A stretch of 64,000 nt of DNA, from NCBI GenBank assembly GCA_000149265.1, contig CH002787.1, positions 63,223 through 127,222 on the forward strand. Direction: 5' to 3'. This DNA comes from Ciona savignyi (lineage: Eukaryota; Chordata; Ascidiacea; Phlebobranchia; Cionidae). Below, one piece after another: positions 58,501-64,000 of the stretch (positions are counted from its first letter, which is position 1; every line of letters starts with the position of its first letter). A program made the position numbers and the translations under genes. The notes below the pieces were generated by a model. The model searched no databases, was not told where the DNA came from, and saw only the letters and a list, made by a program, of their open reading frames with translations.

Positions 58501-60404
58501 GGGTGATCGAAGACATTCTTCTTCATTTGATGAGTGATCAACAAATTAAAAGTTTTAAGATGCTGAAGCCATGAATTACCTGAGTATAATATCCAATCTC
58601 AGCATTGGGATGTAAACCAAACACTTCTGGTGTGTTGGTGAGAGGCAGCCCCTCAATCAACTCCACGTAACTGTCCTTGTTGCCTTCGTCTTCTGGAATT
58701 CTGGAATAAAGATTAATCATTTTTATATCACGAGCGAAAATTCTAATATACCATTGTGCTAACTAACTTAACTAGAAGAATAATCATGTATAAATTACTG
58801 GCTGTAATATAATGGATCAGAACACATGATGGTAGCATTCAGAAGGTTAGGAGTATAATATTAAAGTGTGTTTTAAGATTGTGACAACCAATATAAATCT
58901 TATCTGTAGTGTAGAATATGTAGGCCTAATCATGCAAAAACTGATAATGACAATTTTTTTTAAATATGGACTTCACCCGCCATTATACAAATGACCCAAA
59001 TATTCAGTTATGCACCTGTAGTCGACATCTTCATTGTGGAAGAAGTGGAAAGGCTGGAAGGTGTCGAAGATAAAATCTCCAAAATACTCCTCCATGTAAG
59101 TAGTGAGCACTGGATCTGTCGAAGTTGTCAATCGCTCGACCTCCGTACTCNNNNNNNNNNNNNNNNNNNNNNNNNNNNNNNNNNNNNNNNNNNNNNNNNN
59201 NNNNNNNNNNNNNNNNNNNNNNNNNNNNNNNNNNNNNNNNNNNNNNNNNNATGTCGGACATTCCATAGCCATTTTTAAGCACTTTGTTCATAGGGACTTA
59301 AAGGGCATTGGCTGTTTTCGTATTGGTTGTACTACAATAAATCACATTTCAATATTACACGCTTTATCACTATTTTGGCCAATGCACTTGACCATACTTA
59401 TTTACACCTCTCAGTGATCTATCAGTTATTAATTTTTCTCCATGCTTTACATAAGTTGGAATACGTACAGAGAAATAAATTCATTGGGTTTAACAATGAA
59501 TATCCTGTGCTCAATTACTACAGTTTAGGCAGTAGCTTCTAATGCTATACAAAGCGAGTATAGTAATATTGATGCCAACAATACCATACTGTAGTCACAT
59601 GGATTCAAATGCACTCACCTCTCCAATGAGATACTTCAGCGACCCCCAAGGTATCTTCTCATCCCCAAGTTCATGAGCTTTGATCAGGTAGGTCTTCAGT
59701 ATGTCCATGCAAACCTACAATTAGGTGGTTGTTTAAGGGAAATTTGTTTTTTTTTACGTTGTAGTTTTGGGAAAAGTATATTAAAACATAGGGATTTTGG
59801 TGTATTTGAACAACTTTTAAGAAAAAGAATCCTTTTGTAAAACACAAATACAGTTGATATTTACATTTATGGTCAGTCTTTAAAAAATACAAACTGACAA
59901 TCGAATATAAAATATGTGAGAAAATAGGACATCGAGGACTTACTGTATGGTCTGACTCATTGAAATCATATGAAATGTTCCAACCAATTTTTCCATATTT
60001 TCTTCGCTCCTGGACGACAGCATGGAAGAAACTCAACACAAACACCAATGACCTGGCGAATACACAACATATTGAGAGTTATATGTAACCCACACAATAA
60101 AAACCATTGTAAACACAGTCATGGATGTTATAACACACGTTTTAAACTTGTTTGTGGAAATTAAATAATGAATATTAGCTGAGCTGTGATGGCAGGAATC
60201 TTACCAATTCACATCTATGTAAAATTGTTTAATTACAATTATTGTTGATTATTTCTTTGTTCCATTACAATCATTCACATTTGAATTAATGAACTGCTTC
60301 AGGTTACTTAAAAATTATATTTGTACTTATGGTAACTTAACATGGTAATTGAGAAAATATTCTAATAAAAAAGGCAGAATAAGAAATGGAAGAGGGGGAA
60401 ATCC

Positions 60405-60448
<44 letters not shown>

Positions 60449-63400
60449 GTACCGGTATATCAATTTAAATAAAAACAGTTGCAGCTGTAAAGAAAATAAG
60501 ATGGCACTGGTAGTCACCCCTGTATACATTGATTTTGGTAATATTTCGATTGGTTTGTAAATGCACAGTTTCCTGTTACAGAAATATAAAATTACCTGTA
60601 AGCAGGGTGAGGGCACTCTCCCAACATGGTGGCTGTGATCTTGTGGTAGGTGTTTCTCAGATTCAACTTCAAACCATTGGGTGGTTCAGTTACTACTTTG
60701 AGCGATCGTTGTAATATTCCGATTGGAAATTCTGGGATCGACTCGGTAGTCAACCAGAGTCTGGAACATTGTGGTTGTTAATATGATGAACAAACAAACT
60801 ATTTTTATTGTTGTCACTTTTAGTTTCTTTGGATCAAAGCAAACAGATAAAAAATTAATTCTGAGCAAATTGTCTTATTTTAAAAACTTTTCTGTAACCA
60901 AGTTAATCTATAAAAAAGCAAGCAGCTGACACATACAGCATTAATTACTAATTTGGTTGAATAACGATTTAGGTCATGACAACCTACAAGCTGTTTCAAT
61001 TTCAGAAACTCCATAGTTACATTGTACAAACAAAAAATGACAATCAGTGTGGTCAGATAATAATCCAATTCCATAATGGGTTATCCACCAAACTTAAAAC
61101 AAAATTTTCCTTCCAAACCCACCCACCTAAAGTCTGGATGAGGTTTTTGTATTCTCTCCAATGCCTTCTCCAATTCCTTAAGCCATTTGACCAAGAGATG
61201 ACAGTTCTGGAGCATAAGCCACTGGCCACGAGCAATAGCAGTTTCAAGAAGCTGTAAAGCTACTTTCTCCTGCCCTTGACCCATGGCAAGGAACTTCAAT
61301 CGATTCCCCCCGAATCCAGATCTACAAATATTATATATTTAAATTAAAATGCAATTTTTTTTATTCTAATTTAAAGTGAAAACATATCAGCTATTGTTGT
61401 GACCTAGAAATAATTTTTGGCATTATTTCTTAACAGCATTGCACTTTTAAATGCATCTAGCCACATAAGGGGCCAAGGGCCGGTATGTATACCATACTTT
61501 TTAACCCATTTCCCATTTATGTAGTAACCTATTACTCTCATAGTATATTCGCACAGTTGTGCCTTTTAGAGACAAAATATAAATTAATTAATCTGCCAAA
61601 CATCTCCCCGTATAAATGTCAATATATGTATAATTAAATAAAAATAAGGAGCTGCTACACAAAAACAAAATATTGAACCTCTCAGCAAGCTTCATGAGGT
61701 CGGACGCAGGGTCGGATCCGGGACTCAGGATGAACACGATGGGTGAGACCGGGGAGCTCTGCTCGTAGATCGACTCGAAGCTGATGATGGGAGGCTGCAC
61801 GTATAGCTCACCCACTTTCGTGATCACATAATTCGTGATGGCGCGTATCACCCGATCAATGCGGAAGCATCTATGGGTTTAAATCTTTAATCGAAAGTAT
61901 ATTGAATGTTTTTACATCTAAACTAGCGAGTATCAACCATCCCACTAAACTTGTATTTGTCAAAAAAAAACTGTATACAATTAGCTTTTAAAAGTTACAC
62001 ACTACAGTGAATTAAATATTATCTGGAAAACATTTGATTAAGTATCAACATACAAAGGACAAAGAAGATATTTGTTAAAGTGTACCTGAGCAGACATAGT
62101 TTGTGGAAGTCGCTGACACCTTCCTTGTATTTCCCTGGTATGGGGATGATCTCAGGTGTGTCGTGATCGTACCAGTTCTTCCATGCCTCTTCCTGTCTCT
62201 GCACATCATCGGGAAGACTCTGGTAGACGTCAGGAAGGATGCGGGCGAGTTCCACGATGTCCTGCCATCCTTGATCGGGGATCCAGTCGTGAGGTTTCTT
62301 GCGACTGCATGGATATTTATGAATTTAAATATTTATCGGATTTTAAACAAAGAGAGCTGGTTTTGTTAAATACAGTGGTAAGTCATTTCAGTAAGGTCGA
62401 AGTATTATACATATCTTTATATAAAAACATATATTCATTAAAAACCATGGCTGAGAGGTATTTTAACACAAGTTACTTGACCAATGCCATTAAGTTGTGA
62501 AATTCCTGATTACCCAAGGTTTTAAAACACATTTTTTCACAACCTTGATATTTCGCTTCAATTTTCTGCATAAATTTTGCTTAAACAAATAAAGCTTTTA
62601 ACACAAAAAAGGAGCTTGCCTGCTTTTTTCTAATGCAATGTTTCCCTTGTAGAAAAAGTCAAGTTCTTCTTGAGCAGTGTGGCCCTGGTCTTGTTCCAAT
62701 TTTATCGTCATTTGGAAAGAGAAGAGCAGTTTGTGCTTCTCAAACAGACCTGTTTCAACCGAATAAAATTATGACGTGATGTAGTTTGAAAAGAGTTGAA
62801 AGCTTAAGCCCACTATGGGAAGAAATTATAATCAAACATTTCAAAGATCTAGTTTAAACATACCAATGTGAACTATTTGTAAAAAAACGTTTTCTTTGGA
62901 ACTTTAATCATAGTGCACTTTTTATATTCCCGAATTTGAATGGTTTATTTGTTTATTTGTAATGTAAATCATTGACCCCACCTTCAGCAGTACTAACCTG
63001 TGCATGCATAGTTGTAGATGTTATGTGTGAGGGTGTCAATGATGTTCTTGAGTCTTTTGTGCAGGATGGAGTCTGGTAAACTCTTCCGGAGTGAGAAATC
63101 GAAGACGCCGAGGAAAGATGCGAGGGAGAACTGATACATGTTGTTGATCACTGCCATTTCAGAGAGGACAAAGAAGAGAATGGCACCTCTTCTTGCAGCT
63201 GGTCGGTATCTGGACATTTTATTATTTATTCACAGAACATTTTAACCACATGCTCCAGTAAAAATAAATATTTGGAGCCTGAACTGATATGTAGAAAGTA
63301 TGAAATTCACCCAGGTGCATCAAAGCTTTTACATCATAAGTAATAAGCCTGCACAAGCTTACCCGTCTCTCAGCTTATCAATATCGGCTGATGTCTTGGC

Positions 63401-63809
63401 TGCCATTGCCAGTTTCTCAGTCACCTCAGTGGCTTTTGACTTTGTTTCATCGAGCGTTTCAATCAACTCCGTGTTGTCCAGCATGTTGCCTGAGTAAGAA
63501 GGTGTTGGAAATGATTTTTTTGCCAAAAATATTTCATATAGGTCTACAAGCCTTGTTTATAGGTTAATTTTACATACATGCAGGTATGGTATATATATCT
63601 GTTAAATGTGAACAAAAAGCAAATATGATTCAATAAAATCTGGAGAACTTAAAGTAGGTCAGAACCTTTGGAAGTGGCAAGTTCTCTGAGCAAGGAATCT
63701 TCCAAGTCTTTAAGCAACTTCTTGTTTTCCGATGTCTCCTGGATCAACCTCTCGCGCTGCTCTTCAAGCTCCTTGCGTTCGAACTTCACGATCACGGAGA
63801 GCAGTTGGT
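55531..63809 (-). CDS. dnah10: Axonemal dynein heavy chain, DNAH10-like, C-terminal part (5' end outside window)
   Basis: Eighteen exons are visible, about 916 residues, in order: 63809-63666, 63489-63363, 63209-62998, 62749-62620, 62304-62086, 61870-61679, 61321-61127, 60760-60596, 60052-59944, 59714-59619, 59150-59016 (start lost in gap), 58700-58580, 58348-58238, 57878-57729, 57381-57177, 56719-56576, 56236-56126, 55712-55531. They encode the region from late AAA5 through AAA6 and the C-terminal cap. Diagnostic blocks are [61 protein letters not shown] and the end [14 protein letters not shown]. These fit DNAH10, an inner-arm heavy chain that moves cilia and sperm tails, better than DNAH5/8 or DNAH9/11. 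All junctions keep frame except at 59111-59114. The stop is TAA at 55531-55533; upstream exons lie beyond 64000. Confidence 0.92.
55945..56052 (+). mobile_element. SINE tail fragment in dynein intron
   Basis: CAACACACTGCAACAGCTG, AATCTGACGATTACTAATG and a CCCATACATGAATATTA end match the SINE tail half, strongly decayed. Confidence 0.45.
56860..57085 (+). mobile_element. Degenerate SINE copy in dynein intron
   Basis: GTTGCATCCTTGGGCAAGGCACA, then GAGGTAATCTAATAATCGCCCAT and a CAGGAACACACATAAATATC end. It lies between exons 57177 and 56719. Confidence 0.55.
59151..59250. other. Assembly gap (100 N) in dynein gene
   Basis: Exactly 100 N. It hides the acceptor and the first few codons of the exon that continues at 59150-59016. 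The frame disturbance 36 bases inside that exon supports poor sequence at this contig end. Confidence 0.97.
60408..60450. repeat. (AT)n microsatellite in dynein intron
   Basis: About 20 AT units with GT interruptions, in the intron between exons 60596 and 60052. The Tyr/Ile-repeat ORF across it is not real. Confidence 0.9.
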
Positions 63810-64000
63810 CTGATTGTGGAAATTAGTTGGAAACTTACTTTTATTTGGTTCTTCATTACAGTGAACAAGGTTGCATTAATATAATTTAAACAATGTCAAG
63901 TTTTATTTTTGTTTTTGGAAAAGGTTAAGGAATTCATGTAGCAATAGGTACCCTGTGCATAGAGTTAAATAGACGAATTTAATAAAATGAAATAGGATGT
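63810..64000 (-). other. Dynein intron running off the window
   Basis: No exon is seen after the acceptor at 63810-63811. The exon at 63809 begins in phase 1, so an upstream exon must supply the first base of its first codon. Confidence 0.7.

Noticed and set aside
60362..60616. ORF with a Tyr-Ile repeat
   Set aside because: Produced by the (AT)n microsatellite in a dynein intron.

Overview
The window is animal nuclear DNA: AT-rich, with short exons, GT-AG introns, three 100-N assembly gaps and dense interspersed repeats. A tRNA-derived SINE, many small DNA transposons, a thrombospondin/MACPF gene cluster and an axonemal dynein together suggest a tunicate, most likely Ciona. That assignment is inference; no database was searched.

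The left two thirds (3-46 kb) is a local family of secreted proteins built from thrombospondin type 1 (TSP1) modules. Gene 1 (+, 3158-7654) has a signal peptide, an Arg tract, six TSP1 modules, a MACPF domain and a C-terminal EGF-like module. Gene 2 (+, 9715-13696) has the same start and twelve TSP1 modules, but stops with no MACPF. Gene 3 (+, 25043-32021) is a broken six-module TSP1-MACPF copy. Gene 4 (-, 45672-35704) is an intact ten-module TSP1-MACPF-EGF copy that faces gene 3 as an inverted duplicate. A lone piece of the last exon lies at 23443-23600. All modules follow one rule: a five-cysteine type A and a seven-cysteine type B strictly alternate, one phase-0 exon each, always starting with A and ending with B. 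The cysteine bookkeeping suggests chained inter-module disulfides, which is the most unusual signal here. By family these look like complement-C6-like or perforin-like immune effectors, but no LDL-receptor class A module is seen.

Single-exon and small genes sit between or beyond the cluster: an orphan seven-helix membrane protein (-, 19716-20798), a three-exon HIG1-domain mitochondrial protein (+, 47834-48806) and an intronless NTF2-like protein (-, 49358-49795).

The right end (55.5-64 kb, -) holds the last 18 visible exons of an axonemal dynein heavy chain, best matched to DNAH10, running off the right edge. Its left neighbour is a 3.5-kb hAT-like element with a second DNA transposon nested inside.
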